Shown here in pieces: positions 1 through 7,227 of a DNA stretch of 64,000 nucleotides (its first letter is position 1; the number at the start of each line of letters is the position of its first letter). A program made the translations under genes and the position numbers. Location: assembly GCF_014137995.1 (NCBI RefSeq), contig NZ_JACGWV010000001.1, positions 3,224,001 to 3,288,000 on the forward strand, read 5' to 3'. The DNA is from Promicromonospora sukumoe (GTDB lineage: Bacteria; Actinomycetota; Actinomycetes; Actinomycetales; Cellulomonadaceae). Below the pieces are notes generated by a model that saw only the letters and a program-made list of their open reading frames with translations, was not told the origin of the DNA and did no database searches.

Positions 1-194
1 TGGAGTACCGCGGGGCGCGGATGTCGCTCGGGTACCCGGCGTGCCCCGACATGGAGGACCGGCACAAGGTCGTGGAGCTGCTACGGCCGGAGCGGGTGGG
101 GGTCACGCTGTCGGACGAGCTGCAGCTGCACCCGGAGCAGTCGACGGACGCGTTCGTGTTCCACCACCCGGAGGCCAAATACTTCTCCGTGTGA
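1..194 (+). CDS. metH: Methionine synthase, C-terminal end (partial)
   Basis: This is the last 63 codons of a gene that begins before the window; the reading frame starts at base 3 and ends with TGA at 192-194. The residues EYRGARMSLGYPACPDMED and the ending FVFHHPEAKYFSV match the reactivation (S-adenosylmethionine-binding) domain at the C-terminus of cobalamin-dependent methionine synthase. In that family the RG...GYPACPD stretch contributes to AdoMet binding during reductive methylation of cob(II)alamin. The enzyme is cytosolic and transfers the methyl group of methyltetrahydrofolate to homocysteine. Only the tail is visible, so intactness of the rest cannot be judged. Confidence 0.85.
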   Translation, partial: EYRGARMSLGYPACPDMEDRHKVVELLRPERVGVTLSDELQLHPEQSTDAFVFHHPEAKYFSV

Positions 195-204
195 CGTCGG
201 GCGG

Positions 205-588
205 CTAAGCCTCGGCCGAAGCGGCCGACACCCACGGCTCCGACAACCGCCGGTACCGTGCCCGCAGCTCACGGGACTCCTGGTCCAGGTGCTCACGCCA
301 GCAGCGCGCCGCTCGCACCTGAACCTCACGGTTCGGGGCGACCCCTGCCGGCAGCTTGTGCAGGACGCCGCGGATCGCGTCCAGCGACGCGCCGACGTCC
401 TGCGACCACCGGATGAAGTGCACCTGCGCCAGGGAGACGTCGTCGAACCGCCGCTGGTTCCCCGGTGTGCGCCGGCTCCGGAGCAGACCGTGCTCGTCCC
501 AGAAACGCACGGTCGAGGCCTTGACCCCGGCGCGCCTGGCGAGCTCTCCCACGCTCATCTCCGGCTGCTGTCCGCGAGGTTCGGTCAC
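205..588 (-). CDS. MerR-family transcriptional regulator
   Basis: A 127-residue protein with an N-terminal MerR winged helix: MSVGELARRAGVKASTVRFW followed by DEHGLL and a QRRFDDVSLAQVHFIRW stretch, then a predicted dimerising coiled coil (about residues 75-115). It has a single cysteine (CWREHL), so it lacks the cysteine sets of metal-sensing or SoxR-type members and its signal is unknown. It is transcribed divergently from the NmrA-like gene at 654, with only 65 bp between the two starts. That gap holds a perfect dyad inside a 19-bp promoter spacer, the usual MerR activation layout, so the neighbour is the likely target. Confidence 0.85.
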   Translation of the reverse strand: MTEPRGQQPEMSVGELARRAGVKASTVRFWDEHGLLRSRRTPGNQRRFDDVSLAQVHFIRWSQDVGASLDAIRGVLHKLPAGVAPNREVQVRAARCWREHLDQESRELRARYRRLSEPWVSAASAEA

Positions 589-616
589 CCCGCGAGCCTA
601 TCGAGCGACCGGTGCG

Positions 617-653
617 TTGACTTCGACCCAGGTCGAAGTCGCACGATCACGGC
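617..653 (+). promoter_or_regulatory. MerR-type promoter/operator, leaderless start
   Basis: TTGACT (617-622) and CACGAT (642-647) are separated by 19 bp, the elongated spacer typical of MerR-activated promoters. The spacer region carries a perfect dyad, GACTTCGACC-CA-GGTCGAAGTC (619-640). The CACGAT box lies six bases before the ATG at 654, so the transcript is probably leaderless. The layout predicts activation of the downstream reductase by the divergent MerR protein. Confidence 0.75.
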
Positions 654-1523
654 ATGGCTACCAGCACAGCAAGGATCCTGGTCTTCGGCGCGACGGGGAA
701 CGTCGGAGGTGCGCTCGTCAGGCGCCTGGCCGCCGGCGGGGCGGACGTGAGGGTCCGGGCGATGGTCCGTACCCCGCGCTCCGCGGACCTGCCCGACGGC
801 GTCGAGGTGGTGCGCGGGGACCTGACCGACCTCGACTCCGTCCGGGCCGCGCTCCGCGACGTCGATCGCGTCTTCCTGGTCTGGCCGCTGGGCGGTGGCG
901 AGCTGACGCGAGCGGTCGTCGACCTGATCACGGCACGCGTCCGGCGCATCGTCTACCTCTCGGCGATCGGGGTCCGGGACGACGGCGCCCCGGCCCCCGA
1001 CCCGATCCTCCAGTTCCACACCGACATCGAGCAGGCCGTCCGCGCCTCCGACGTCGAGTGGACGCTCCTGCGGTCGGGAGGAATGGCGACGAACACCCTC
1101 GGCTGGGCGCAGCAGGTGCGCGAGCGGTCGACAGTCAGCTGGATCTACGGCGACGGCGGCCGGGCGCTCGTGCACGAGGCCGACCTTGCCGAGGTCGCCG
1201 AGATCGCCCTGCTGACCGACCGGCTGGTGGGCGCCGCACCGGAGATCACCGGCCCCTCGGTGCTGACACAGAAGGAGCAGGCACGCGCCATCGGGAGCGC
1301 CATCGGGAGGACGGTGACCTGGGAGGAGCTCCCCACAGAGGAGGTTCGCGAGGTGCTGATCTCTACCGGGTGGTCCGCGGCGACGGCTGACGGAGTCCTT
1401 CAGGCATGGGCGAGCACCATCGACCGTCCCGAGGCTCCGACGCCTGACTTCGCGGCCGTGACCGGCGCGACCGGCCGCACCTTCGAGCAGTGGGCAGCCG
1501 ACCACGCCGAGGACTTTCGCTGA
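654..1523 (+). CDS. NmrA-like NAD(P)-binding reductase
   Basis: A 289-residue atypical short-chain dehydrogenase. The N-terminus has the Rossmann pattern ILVFGATGNVGGALVRRL, and the middle contains YLSAIGV and WTLLRSGGMATNTLGW, as in NmrA/HSCARG and quinone-reductase 2 (QorB) like proteins. Such proteins bind NAD(P)H and either reduce quinones or act as redox sensors. No classical YxxxK pair is evident in the expected place, which is normal for NmrA members. The start follows from the promoter at 617-653, which leaves essentially no leader. The substrate is unknown. The MerR partner suggests induction by an electrophile or redox-active compound, which is an inference. Confidence 0.8.
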   Translation: MATSTARILVFGATGNVGGALVRRLAAGGADVRVRAMVRTPRSADLPDGVEVVRGDLTDLDSVRAALRDVDRVFLVWPLGGGELTRAVVDLITARVRRIVYLSAIGVRDDGAPAPDPILQFHTDIEQAVRASDVEWTLLRSGGMATNTLGWAQQVRERSTVSWIYGDGGRALVHEADLAEVAEIALLTDRLVGAAPEITGPSVLTQKEQARAIGSAIGRTVTWEELPTEEVREVLISTGWSAATADGVLQAWASTIDRPEAPTPDFAAVTGATGRTFEQWAADHAEDFR

Positions 1524-1548
1524 GGCTCGACGCCGGGCCCGGAGTTGA

Positions 1549-2346
1549 TCACCGCCCCGTCAGGACGAACTTCGTGATCGCCAGCGCCTCCCGCACGTAG
1601 GCGACGGGGATCTCGATCCAGGGTGTGTCCGCGTGCGCGTGGGTGCTGTCGATCCCGGCGTTCTCGGCGATGTTTCCTGCCCGGAACACGTGGTAGTCGT
1701 TCGTGATGAAGGCCGTCGTGTAGTCGGCGTCGAAGTGGGCGTCCAGGAGCCCCTTCGTCAGGACGAAGTTCTCATGGGTGCTCGTCGACCGGTCCTCCCG
1801 GAGGATCCGGTCCTCCGGGACCCCGTGCGCGACCAGATACCGCTCCATCGCGAGCCCTTCGGGGATGGTCTCCCCCGGCCCCTGACCTCCGGAGACGGCG
1901 ACGACGGCGTCCGGGTTCGCGACGGAGTACCCGACGGCCGCGTCCAGCCGAGAGCGGAGCGACGGCGTCACCTCCTCACCCTTCAGCCCGGCCCCGAGCA
2001 CGACGACGGCGTCCTCCCGGTGCGAGACGGTGTCCGTCCTGCCGAAGACCGCGAGGCACACGAAGAGGAGAAGCAGCAGAACGCTGACGGTCGGGACGAG
2101 GACCTTCAACCACCGGGACAGGAGGTTCCGCGCTCGGCCCCGGGTCCTGTCCCGGTAGAGACCGTAGGACAGGTAGAGCGCGCCGAGCACGAACGTCGCG
2201 ACGACGCCGGAGTTGAGACTGATCGTGAACAGCACGATCACGGCGTCCAGGATCAGCACCGCTCCGACGACGATCCAGAGGAGCCCGGCCGCGCGAGCAC
2301 CTCCGCCTACCGGATCAGAGCCCCCGGCAGCATCGACCGGCGTCAT
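1549..2346 (-). CDS. YdcF/SanA-like DUF218 membrane protein
   Basis: A 265-residue protein with three hydrophobic segments (about residues 20-43, 47-64 and 80-100) followed by a DUF218 domain. Recognisable pieces are DAVVVLGAGLKGEEVTPSLRSRL, VSGGQGPGETIPEG, DRSTSTHENF and FITNDYHVFRAG. DUF218 proteins are linked to cell-envelope integrity and to small-molecule or polyprenyl-carrier metabolism, but the reaction is unsettled. The ATG at 2346 overlaps the stop codon of the upstream kinase gene (ATGA), so the two are translationally coupled. A longer upstream reading of this frame is rejected because it has no family match and lies inside the kinase gene. Confidence 0.8.
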   Translation of the reverse strand: MTPVDAAGGSDPVGGGARAAGLLWIVVGAVLILDAVIVLFTISLNSGVVATFVLGALYLSYGLYRDRTRGRARNLLSRWLKVLVPTVSVLLLLLFVCLAVFGRTDTVSHREDAVVVLGAGLKGEEVTPSLRSRLDAAVGYSVANPDAVVAVSGGQGPGETIPEGLAMERYLVAHGVPEDRILREDRSTSTHENFVLTKGLLDAHFDADYTTAFITNDYHVFRAGNIAENAGIDSTHAHADTPWIEIPVAYVREALAITKFVLTGR

Positions 2347-3263
2347 CTCCGCACCGCCTCGGCCACGACCACCGCGGCGGGGGCGAGCGCCCGTTGGCCG
2401 TCCTCGATGTCCCACAGCGCGTTCTGCAGCAGGCGTCCGAGCGTCCAGCCGGCGGCCTGCTCGCGGTCGAGGCCGAGCACCTCGGTGAGCACGTCGAACC
2501 TCCGGCGCACCATGCGCCGGGGGTCGCCGCCCGCGACGACGTCGTCCCAGCGGCTGTCCAGAGCCGGCCACAGGTCGAAACCCGGGTCCCCCACGAGCGG
2601 CTCCGGGTCGATCGCGAGCCAGGGCTCGCGCTCGGCCGCGAGCACGTTGTCATAGTGAAGGTCCCAGTGCAGCATCCGGTCGCCCGGCTCTCCGGCCAGC
2701 TCCGCCACGACCGCGGCCCAGTCTTGCAGAAGGCGCCGGTCCGCCGGATCGGCCAGCCGCTTCACGGCTCGCGGGACCTGCTCCAGCATCGCGGCGGCGA
2801 CGTCACGCAGGTGCGGCAGCCCGGGCGGCGGCGGGACAACTAGCAGGCGGGCGTGCAGCTCGGCCAGGATCTGGGTCGCCCGGGTGTCGTCCTCGACGGC
2901 GGCGAGCGTGCGGGCGCCGTCGAGCCGCTCCAGGAGCATGGTGCCGCTGCCGGGATCGTGGTCGAGGAGCCGCACCATCCCGTGCCCGTCCCACGCGCGC
3001 AGCCCGGTCAGGGCGGCGGCGGTCTCGGCACGGGGCAGCTGCAGCTTGAGGACCGCGCGCACGCCGTCCGATCCGACCACCGGCACAACGAGCGACGCCT
3101 CTCCCGACGACGTCGCGCCGTCCCGCCGCAGGTCCCAGCGCTCCAGCAGGTCGGCCACGAGACCGGGCAGGCCCGCGATCCATGCCTGCCCCTCGTCGCC
3201 GAAGCTCCGGGCGTACGACGCGGCGAGTGCGGCCGGGACCTCGATCGCTGGTGCTGAGCTCAC
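2343..3263 (-). CDS. APH(6)/hydroxyurea-type phosphotransferase
   Basis: A 306-residue kinase of the aminoglycoside/hydroxyurea family (APH_6_hur). The catalytic loop MLHWDLHYDNVLA is followed by the metal-binding IDPEPLVGDPGFDLWP, which is the StrB-like signature. The N-lobe has LVVPVVGSDGVRAVLKLQLP with the ATP-binding lysine. Family members phosphorylate the 6-OH of streptomycin or hydroxyurea, while many chromosomal actinobacterial copies have no proven drug substrate. It forms an overlapping pair with the YdcF-like gene. Resistance activity cannot be predicted from the sequence alone. Confidence 0.85.
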   Translation of the reverse strand: MSSAPAIEVPAALAASYARSFGDEGQAWIAGLPGLVADLLERWDLRRDGATSSGEASLVVPVVGSDGVRAVLKLQLPRAETAAALTGLRAWDGHGMVRLLDHDPGSGTMLLERLDGARTLAAVEDDTRATQILAELHARLLVVPPPPGLPHLRDVAAAMLEQVPRAVKRLADPADRRLLQDWAAVVAELAGEPGDRMLHWDLHYDNVLAAEREPWLAIDPEPLVGDPGFDLWPALDSRWDDVVAGGDPRRMVRRRFDVLTEVLGLDREQAAGWTLGRLLQNALWDIEDGQRALAPAAVVVAEAVRR

Positions 3264-3336
3264 GCCTGGACCCTAGACGCGGATCGTCCGCTCCCCTACT
3301 TCGACGCCGCGCGCGGGCCCCGGGGATGACGGCGCC

Positions 3337-4026
3337 CTACGACGACGAGTCCCCGCCCACCGCGGCCTCCGCGACGGCGCCGCCGATCGACGCGACCGCG
3401 GCCACCAGGATCGCCTGGTTGACCGCCGCCGCACCCCAGGTGCCCTCCCGCAGCTCACGGGCCCGCTCGGTCACCGCACGCGACCGAGGGATCGCCGGGT
3501 GGAGCTCCCGGAGCGTCCCGCCGGCGGAGAGCACCGCCGTCAGGGCGGCGGTGCGCGGGTCGGGCGGCACGCCGTCCTCCAGGACGGCGCGCACCCGCTC
3601 CAGCAGCGCCGCCTCGTACGGGAGGTCCTGCGCGGGCGTCCTGGTCACCGGGATGAGGCCGAGCACCTTGGAACGTTCCCGGCGCAGCAGTCCTCGGTCG
3701 ACGAGCCGGTCGCGCACCTGCGGCTCCAGGTCGAGCCCGAGGTCGAGGAGCACCGTGTGCACGTGCTTGGGACGCTTCGCCACCTGCGCCGCCGCCGCAT
3801 CCAGCAGCGAGTCGCCGAGCGGCTCGCCCGCGACGGCGTGCACCCGCTTGCCGTCGAGCTCGACCCGGCCCAGCAGCGCGAGCTCGATGAGCACGGCACC
3901 GCCCAGCGTGTAGTGCACGTTGGCCTCGCCCCGGACGGTCCCCGTCCGGTCGTCGAGCAGGAGCAGCAGCAGGTCCTCGACGATCAGCGGCTCGGGGCGC
4001 AGCTGCTGGTGCTTCGGTCGGCGCAT
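3337..4026 (-). CDS. GPP34 (Golgi phosphoprotein 3-like) protein
   Basis: A 229-residue protein matching the bacterial GPP34 family: LIVEDLLLLLLDDRTG at the N-terminus, LGGAVLIELALLGRVELDGKRV, then a long helical body with RDRLVDRGLLRRERSKVLGLIPVTRTP. Eukaryotic GOLPH3 binds phosphatidylinositol 4-phosphate; the actinobacterial versions are common but uncharacterised. The ATG at 4026 is chosen because GGAGAGA lies just upstream and the conserved domain begins about ten residues in. A 548-codon extension of the frame runs through the dedA region and is not real. The C-terminus ends in a hydrophobic segment rich in Ala and Val. Confidence 0.8.
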   Translation of the reverse strand: MRRPKHQQLRPEPLIVEDLLLLLLDDRTGTVRGEANVHYTLGGAVLIELALLGRVELDGKRVHAVAGEPLGDSLLDAAAAQVAKRPKHVHTVLLDLGLDLEPQVRDRLVDRGLLRRERSKVLGLIPVTRTPAQDLPYEAALLERVRAVLEDGVPPDPRTAALTAVLSAGGTLRELHPAIPRSRAVTERARELREGTWGAAAVNQAILVAAVASIGGAVAEAAVGGDSSS

Positions 4027-4083
4027 CGGTCTCTCCTCGGCGGTGCGGGCGGCAGGGTGGCGTCGTGCCCGCACCATGAGAGC

Positions 4084-4102
4084 CCCTGCCCCTGGGGCAG
4101 GG
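4084..4102 (-). terminator. Hairpin after dedA
   Basis: CCCTGCCC (4084-4091) and GGGCAGGG (4095-4102) form an 8-bp GC stem with a three-base loop, between the dedA stop and the start of the GPP34 gene. There is no T tract, so this is a probable intrinsic terminator of the actinobacterial GC-hairpin kind rather than a certain one. Confidence 0.45.
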
Positions 4103-4142
4103 TCAACCGGCCGGCTCGACCGGCAGAGCCAGTCGCCCCAGG

Positions 4143-4802
4143 TCAGCGCACCTGCTGCTCGACGGGCCGCTGCGCGCGACGTCGTCGGACCCGGCCCACC
4201 AGGAACCAGACGACGGCGACGAGGACCGCCCCGATGACGATGTACTGCAGCACGGAGGCGTACGGGTCGACGGCGTGCCAGTTGGCCCCGAGCACGTATC
4301 CGGCGACGACGAAGATGCTGTTCCAGATCAGGCTGCCGGCGGCCGTCAGGAGCGTGAAGACCAGCAGGCCCATGCGCTCGGTGCCCGCGGGGATGGAGAT
4401 GAAGCTCCGGAAGATCGGCAGCATCCGGCCGAAGAAGACGGCCTTGGTGCCGTGCCGGGCGAACCAGGCGGTCGTCCGGTCGACGTCCTCGACGTCGACC
4501 AGGGGCATCCGGGCGGCGATGGCGCGCATGCGGTCGTGCCCCAGCCACGCGCCGAGGCCGTAGAGCACCCAGGCACCGGCGACGGAGCCGATGGTGGTCC
4601 AGATGATCGCCCCGGCGAGGGACAGGTCTCCGAGCCGCGCCGCGAACCCCGCCATGGGGAGCACGACCTCGCTGGGGATCGGCGGGAAGATGTTCTCGAT
4701 GAAGATCGCCAGGCCGGCGCCGGGACCACCGAGCGTCTCCATGAGGTCCACGGTCCACCGGGCGATGCCGTCGAGCTCGGGGGCGGGATCGGTTGCGCTC
4801 AT
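4143..4802 (-). CDS. DedA-family membrane protein
   Basis: A 219-residue integral membrane protein of the DedA/SNARE-associated (VTT) family. Typical signatures are GAGLAIFIENIFPPIPSEVVLP, LGAWLGHDR, FFGRMLPIFRSFISIPAGTERM and LIWNSIFVVAGYVLG. DedA proteins are half-transporter-like; several flip undecaprenyl phosphate or phospholipids and support membrane potential and resistance to cationic peptides. Its upstream region carries two tandem 11-bp copies of the motif that also precedes the response-regulator gene and the LCP gene, so it is probably part of that two-component regulon. Confidence 0.9.
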   Translation of the reverse strand: MSATDPAPELDGIARWTVDLMETLGGPGAGLAIFIENIFPPIPSEVVLPMAGFAARLGDLSLAGAIIWTTIGSVAGAWVLYGLGAWLGHDRMRAIAARMPLVDVEDVDRTTAWFARHGTKAVFFGRMLPIFRSFISIPAGTERMGLLVFTLLTAAGSLIWNSIFVVAGYVLGANWHAVDPYASVLQYIVIGAVLVAVVWFLVGRVRRRRAQRPVEQQVR

Positions 4803-4888
4803 GCGTCGTGGCTTCTTTCGTCGGGTCGAGCGGATCGAGGGGTGCGCCGGCCGGCGAGGAACGGGCCAGCGGCTCGACCGTAGTGAGA

Positions 4889-4910
4889 CGAACCTGAAGC
4901 GGACCTGAAG
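4889..4910 (-). promoter_or_regulatory. Tandem response-regulator boxes upstream of dedA
   Basis: Read on the minus strand, two abutting 11-bp repeats, CTTCAGGTCCG and CTTCAGGTTCG, differ at one base. The 11-bp period and direct orientation are typical of OmpR/PhoB-type binding sites. They lie about 90 bp before the dedA ATG. The exact 11-mer CTTCAGGTTCG recurs at 4965-4975 and 7116-7126 on the other strand. Confidence 0.65.
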
Positions 4911-4954
4911 ACGCCGACTTGACGGGCCCCCGCCCCGGGTGGTCGGAGGTCTTC

Positions 4955-4991
4955 CTGAAGGGCTCTTCAGGTTCGTTCAGCACGCGTTCAT
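4955..4991 (+). promoter_or_regulatory. Response-regulator element before the two-component operon
   Basis: An inverted repeat CTGAAG-GGCT-CTTCAG (4955-4970) runs into three directly repeated pentamers, TTCAG (4966), TTCAG (4976) and TTCAT (4987), spaced 10 and 11 bp. The same arrangement with the same spacings occurs at 7106-7142. It lies 76 bp before the regulator ATG, consistent with autoregulation. A weak -10 candidate, GACCAT, is at 5003-5008, the same offset at which AAGGAT follows the second copy. Confidence 0.65.
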
Positions 4992-5066
4992 GGAGCTTCG
5001 GTGACCATGACGGCCTGGCCGTCGTCGACGTCGGCGCACCACGACGGTCTGAGAGAGGGTTGTCCC

Positions 5067-5744
5067 ATGCGTGTACTCGTGGTGGATGACGAGATCCGGT
5101 TCGCCGACGGCCTCCGGCGTGGTCTGGAGGCGGAGGGCTTCTCCGTGGACCTCGCCCACAACGGCACGGACGGTCTGTGGCGCGCCCGCGAGGTGAGCTA
5201 CGACGCGATCGTCCTGGACCTGATGATGCCGGGCATGAACGGCTACACCGTCTGCCAGACCCTGCGCGACGAGGGCAACTGGACGCCGATCCTCATGCTC
5301 ACGGCCAAGGACGGCGCCTGGGACCAGGTCGAGGGACTGGACCTCGGCGCCGACGACTACGTGGTCAAGCCCACCGAGCACGTGGTGCTGCTGGCCCGGC
5401 TGCGCGCGCTGATCCGCCGGGGGCGCCCGGAACGCCCGACGACGCTCGTGGTCGGCGACCTGCGCGTCGACCTCGCCACGCGTGAGGTGCACCGTGGTGC
5501 CGCGCCGGTCAAGCTGACCGCCCGGGAGTTCGCCGTCCTGGTCTTCCTGGCCCGGGATGCCGGCACCGTGCGGAGCAAGAGCGAGATCCTCGCCGCGGTC
5601 TGGGAGGACCAGTTCGAGGGCGACTCGAACATCGTCGAGGTCTACATCGGGCACCTGCGCGCCAAGCTGGACAAGCCGTTCGTGCTCGACACGATCCAGA
5701 CGGTGCGCGGCGCCGGCTACCGGCTGATGCCCCATGCTGCGTGA
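5067..5744 (+). CDS. OmpR-family response regulator
   Basis: A 225-residue regulator. The receiver domain (1-115) has the acidic pair in VLVVDDE, the phospho-acceptor D51 in AIVLDLMMPG, the switch T79 and K101 in VVKP. A winged-helix Trans_reg_C domain (about 130-222) ends in TIQTVRGAGYRLMP. The ATG at 5067 is chosen over an in-frame ATG at 5001, because the receiver fold starts exactly there and the upstream codons overlap the probable promoter. It overlaps the sensor-kinase gene by 11 bp. Likely targets are its own promoter, dedA and the LCP gene, from the shared repeat. Confidence 0.92.
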   Translation: MRVLVVDDEIRFADGLRRGLEAEGFSVDLAHNGTDGLWRAREVSYDAIVLDLMMPGMNGYTVCQTLRDEGNWTPILMLTAKDGAWDQVEGLDLGADDYVVKPTEHVVLLARLRALIRRGRPERPTTLVVGDLRVDLATREVHRGAAPVKLTAREFAVLVFLARDAGTVRSKSEILAAVWEDQFEGDSNIVEVYIGHLRAKLDKPFVLDTIQTVRGAGYRLMPHAA

Positions 5745-7098
5745 CCAGGAGCCGGGTGACCGCGGGCTGCGTGACCTGATGCCCGGCGGCCGGCGGTTCT
5801 CGCTGCGCGTCCGGATCACCGCCTCAACCGTCGCGATCGTGCTGGCGGTGCTCGCGGTCGGCGGGTTCGCCGTCGTCGCGCTGCTGGAGCGGTCGCTGGT
5901 CGGGTCGGAGGCGCAGACCGCCGAGGACCAGGCCCAGCAGTTCGCGCTGGACAGCGCGACGGCCGGGGAGCTGGCGAAGTTCGACGCCGACGAGGTGATC
6001 ATCCAGCTCCAGCTCGACGGCGTGGTGGTCGGCGTGGCCGACGACGACCTCAAGGACACCCTCCCGCTGCCCGTCTCCGAGCGCGAGCGGATCGTGCGCG
6101 TGCTCGACGAGCGGTACCTGGTCCAGTCCGCCCCGGTCATCCTGGACAGCCGCGTGCACCACGTGGTGGTCGGCCGCTCCCTCGACACCGCCGACGAGGC
6201 GGTGCGCGCCGCGACCGTGCTGATGGCCGTCGCGGTGCCCGCGGTCAGCGCCTTCGTCGCGCTGATGACCTGGACCGTCGTCGGACGCTCGCTGCAGCCC
6301 GTCGAGCGCATCCGGCGCGACGTCGAGTCCGCGGGCGACGACCTGACCCGCCGCATCGCGCCGCCCGGCGGCACCGACGAGGTGTCCCTCCTGACCTCCA
6401 CGATGAACAAGATGCTCGACAAGCTGGAGGCCGCGCAGCGCGCCCAGCGGCGGTTCGTCTCGGACGCCTCGCACGAGCTGCGGTCGCCGGTCGCCGCGAT
6501 CCGCCAGCACACCCAGGTAGCGCTCCGGCACCCCGACACGACCGACCTGGCGACCCTGGCGGGCACCGTCGACGTCGAGGCCGCCCGCCTGCACGAGCTC
6601 GTCGACGACCTGCTGCTCCTGGCCCGGCTCGACGAGGGCATGACCCGGAACCGGCGCGAGATCGACCTGGACGACGTGGTCCTGGCCGAGGCCGCGCGAC
6701 TGCGCACGCTCGGGATCGTCGTCGACACCACCCGGGTGGGCCCGGCCCGGGTGCTCGGCGACGAGGTGCTCCTGGTGCGCGCCGTCCGCAACGCCGCGGA
6801 GAACGCGCGGCGCCACGCCGGCACGCGCGTCGACCTCACGCTCACCACGGACGCGGGCCAGGTCGTGCTGTACGTCGACGACGACGGCGACGGCGTCCCG
6901 GAGCAGGACCGCCAGCGGATCTTCCACCGGTTCGAGCGCCGCGACGACGCCCGCAGCCGCGACAGCGGTGGGTCCGGGCTCGGGCTCGCGATCGTGGCCG
7001 AGGCGGCCCAGCACACCGGCGGGACCGCGGCCCTGTCGGCCGCGCCCACGGGCGGGGCCCGGCTGGAGCTCCGGCTGCCCGAGCACCGCGACCGCTGA
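5734..7098 (+). CDS. Sensor histidine kinase (HisKA-HATPase)
   Basis: A 454-residue membrane kinase. It has an N-terminal membrane segment (about 26-50), an extracytoplasmic sensor of about 100 residues, a second membrane segment near 160-180 (VLMAVAVPAVSAFVALMTW) and a HAMP region. The H box FVSDASHELRSPVAAIRQH places the phospho-histidine at H247. The N box VRNAAENARRHA and G boxes DDDGDGVPEQDR and GGSGLGLAIV follow. The start overlaps the regulator gene by 11 bp; an in-frame ATG at 5779 is an alternative. The sensor domain gives no clue to the signal, but the apparent regulon (dedA, LCP) points to envelope stress. Confidence 0.92.
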   Translation: MLRDQEPGDRGLRDLMPGGRRFSLRVRITASTVAIVLAVLAVGGFAVVALLERSLVGSEAQTAEDQAQQFALDSATAGELAKFDADEVIIQLQLDGVVVGVADDDLKDTLPLPVSERERIVRVLDERYLVQSAPVILDSRVHHVVVGRSLDTADEAVRAATVLMAVAVPAVSAFVALMTWTVVGRSLQPVERIRRDVESAGDDLTRRIAPPGGTDEVSLLTSTMNKMLDKLEAAQRAQRRFVSDASHELRSPVAAIRQHTQVALRHPDTTDLATLAGTVDVEAARLHELVDDLLLLARLDEGMTRNRREIDLDDVVLAEAARLRTLGIVVDTTRVGPARVLGDEVLLVRAVRNAAENARRHAGTRVDLTLTTDAGQVVLYVDDDGDGVPEQDRQRIFHRFERRDDARSRDSGGSGLGLAIVAEAAQHTGGTAALSAAPTGGARLELRLPEHRDR

Positions 7099-7105
7099 GG
7101 CGTTG

Positions 7106-7142
7106 CTGAACGTCTCTTCAGGTTCGTTCAGCCCCGGTTCAT
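7106..7142 (+). promoter_or_regulatory. Second copy of the response-regulator element, before the LCP gene
   Basis: CTGAAC-GTCT-CTTCAG (7106-7121) then TTCAG (7117), TTCAG (7127) and TTCAT (7138) repeat the architecture of 4955-4991 with identical spacings and about 80 % identity over 37 bp. It begins eight bases after the kinase stop codon, so the LCP gene has its own regulated promoter rather than only read-through. The element covers the ATG at 7141, which argues against that codon as the true start. Confidence 0.65.
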
Positions 7143-7227
7143 GCCGCGGACCCAAGGATGTCGGCGTGCATACCTGCGGGCGACCCCCTCTGCGGACCTC
7201 TCGACCGGACGACGGGCGGCGGGCGCG

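Noticed and set aside
3337..4983. 548-residue reading of the GPP34 frame
   Set aside because: The N-terminal 318 residues are a low-complexity shadow of dedA; the GPP34 family start and a ribosome site are at 4026.
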